DNA of 64,000 nucleotides, taken from contig NZ_CP053452.2 in NCBI RefSeq assembly GCF_013128195.2, forward strand, positions 1,550,001-1,614,000, read 5' to 3'. Position numbers and translations under genes: made by a program. The notes beneath the pieces were generated by a model, which was given only the letters and a program-made list of their open reading frames with translations, was not told the origin of the DNA and searched no databases. Positions 63,158-64,000 of this stretch are shown in pieces. How positions within the stretch are numbered: the stretch's first letter is position 1; the number at the start of each line of letters is the position of its first letter. The stretch comes from Frigoriglobus tundricola (GTDB taxonomy: Bacteria > Planctomycetota > Planctomycetia > Gemmatales > Gemmataceae).

Positions 63158-63766
63158 TCACGAGATCCATTTCGCTATGTCGGGATTCGCGGTTAGGGGT
63201 GCTTGGGTGAGGTCCGGACCTCCCTCCGCTCCCCGGCACGCCGGATGACGGGGCGTGCGAAGCTGCTGCCGCAGCTCCGAATAAGCCCTCACAAGGGCTT
63301 CGAGCGGGAACCCCCTGTTGAGCCCGCTCGGGTTGGGAAGAACCCACGCGACCGCCCCCGCGAACGCCGGCTGCAACCCCCAATCGACGTCGGGCCGCCC
63401 GATCATGGCGCAGTACGCGCGTTTCCCGAGGAAGGCGACCGAACGCGGGGCGTAACGCCGCACCTTGGCCTCGAACCCGCGCCGCGCCCGTCTAAACTCG
63501 TCCGGCGTCACCTCGCCGGCCCGCTTGGCCGGTCGGCGCACGACGGCGGTGATGCCGCACCCGAACTCGAGCAGCCGGCGCTCGTCCCGCGGGTCGAGGC
63601 GCTCGTCGGTGAACCCGCTGAGGTGCAGCACCGGCCAGAAGCGGTTGCTCGGGTCAGAAAAGTTGTGGCCCGCCGCCGCGGCGGTCGCGGCCGGGTTGAT
63701 GCCGCAGAAAATCACGTCGAGGTTCGGGGCAAGGACGTCCGGCTCGTACCCGATCGCACCGTCCAT
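63158..63766 (-). CDS. mug: G/U mismatch-specific DNA glycosylase
   Basis: Removes uracil or thymine opposite guanine. 202 residues with the MUG/TDG signatures VIFCGINPAATAAAAGHNF (the GINPA motif, Asn catalytic), SNRFWPVLHLSGF and the DNA-intercalating NPSGLNR. Start ATG 63766 has GAGGA immediately after the upstream ogt stop (63774), so translation is coupled to ogt. A start at 63805 inside ogt is less likely. The C-terminal 20 residues (GGPDLTQAPLTANPD) are not conserved in the family. Confidence 0.93.
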   Translation of the reverse strand: MDGAIGYEPDVLAPNLDVIFCGINPAATAAAAGHNFSDPSNRFWPVLHLSGFTDERLDPRDERRLLEFGCGITAVVRRPAKRAGEVTPDEFRRARRGFEAKVRRYAPRSVAFLGKRAYCAMIGRPDVDWGLQPAFAGAVAWVLPNPSGLNRGFPLEALVRAYSELRQQLRTPRHPACRGAEGGPDLTQAPLTANPDIAKWIS

Positions 63767-63773
63767 GTTGTCC

Positions 63774-64000
63774 TCACGCCACGTACCGGGTGTTGAGGGC
63801 GTCACCGGCCACGCCCTCCAGTCGGAGCAGAAGCGCCTTCGCGGCGAGCCCGCCCGCGTACCCCGTCAGCTTGCCGGACGTGCCGATCACCCGGTGGCAC
63901 GGGCCGATGATCGCGATGGGGTTCTTCCCGTTGGCCGCGCCCACCGCGCGGACGGCCTTGGGCCGCCCGAGCTGCCGCGCGAGGTCGGCGTAACTGCGGG
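63774..64000 (-). CDS. ogt: Methylated-DNA--protein-cysteine methyltransferase (3' part only)
   Basis: The 3' 75 or so codons of an O6-alkylguanine methyltransferase, running off the right edge. Visible are [38 protein letters not shown] (alkyl-acceptor Cys in PCHRV) and [17 protein letters not shown]. The 5' part lies beyond the window. It is directly upstream of mug, seven bases between stop and start, forming a DNA repair pair. Confidence 0.93.
   Translation of the reverse strand, partial: RSYADLARQLGRPKAVRAVGAANGKNPIAIIGPCHRVIGTSGKLTGYAGGLAAKALLLRLEGVAGDALNTRYVA

Overview
The window reads as a GC-rich chromosomal segment of a planctomycete, most likely of the Gemmata group. This is inferred from content: a polyunsaturated-fatty-acid-synthase-like type I PKS, ECF sigma factors with long membrane-anchored C-terminal extensions, a Ser/Thr kinase followed by TPR repeats, a DUF2891 protein, a GT87-type membrane protein, a class II ribonucleotide reductase, and several families of GC-rich dispersed palindromes between genes. 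No rRNA, CRISPR array or intact insertion sequence is visible. One tRNA (Gln, UUG) is present.

Layout. (1) 1-13.3 kb: a secondary-lipid/polyketide locus, all on the plus strand. It holds an enoyl-reductase-KS-AT-ACP-KR megasynthase (cut by the left edge), an AT-dehydratase-PPTase-like protein, a free acyl carrier protein, an alpha/beta hydrolase and a MacB-type ABC exporter. (2) 13.4-31.9 kb: a Sel1-repeat protein, a LOV-domain hybrid histidine kinase, three secreted or anchored proteins of unknown function, a Thr-rich small protein, a Ser/Thr kinase-TPR gene broken by three frameshifts, a DUF2891 protein, a serine beta-lactamase-like hydrolase, a PQQ-type beta-propeller and an RND permease. 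(3) 31.9-42.5 kb: transposase and integrase remnants, an FGGY sugar kinase, a trypsin-like/TPM protease coupled to a receiver-like protein, a SWIM zinc-finger protein, dapF coupled to a GT87-like protein, trpC, and a divergent SDR/HxlR pair. (4) 42.5-47.2 kb: two paralogous ECF sigma factors that share their cytoplasmic N-terminus and membrane helix but carry different external domains, a di-haem cytochrome c peroxidase in one and an LCCL-like domain in the other. An EF-hand protein follows the first. (5) 47.3-55.4 kb: nucleotide and DNA metabolism (nrdJ, dcd, dnaB), a lipase-like hydrolase, an EVE protein and the tRNA. (6) 55.4-64 kb: an MFS remnant, a DUF7002-like protein, an AlkA-type glycosylase, a DUF1272 zinc protein, a TetR-controlled RND efflux operon, and an ogt-mug DNA repair pair at the right edge.

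Working together. The first block looks like one production-and-export unit: the synthase builds a reduced acyl chain on ACPs, the hydrolase may release it, and the ABC pair may move it to the membrane. The sigma-factor block looks like two one-protein transmembrane signalling devices. The right end combines efflux with base-excision and alkylation repair.

Cautions. Three frameshifts in the kinase gene and one in the first sigma factor mostly fall in GC-rich or homopolymer stretches, so sequencing error is a live alternative to gene decay. Domain names come from motif recognition in the translations; no database search was run.
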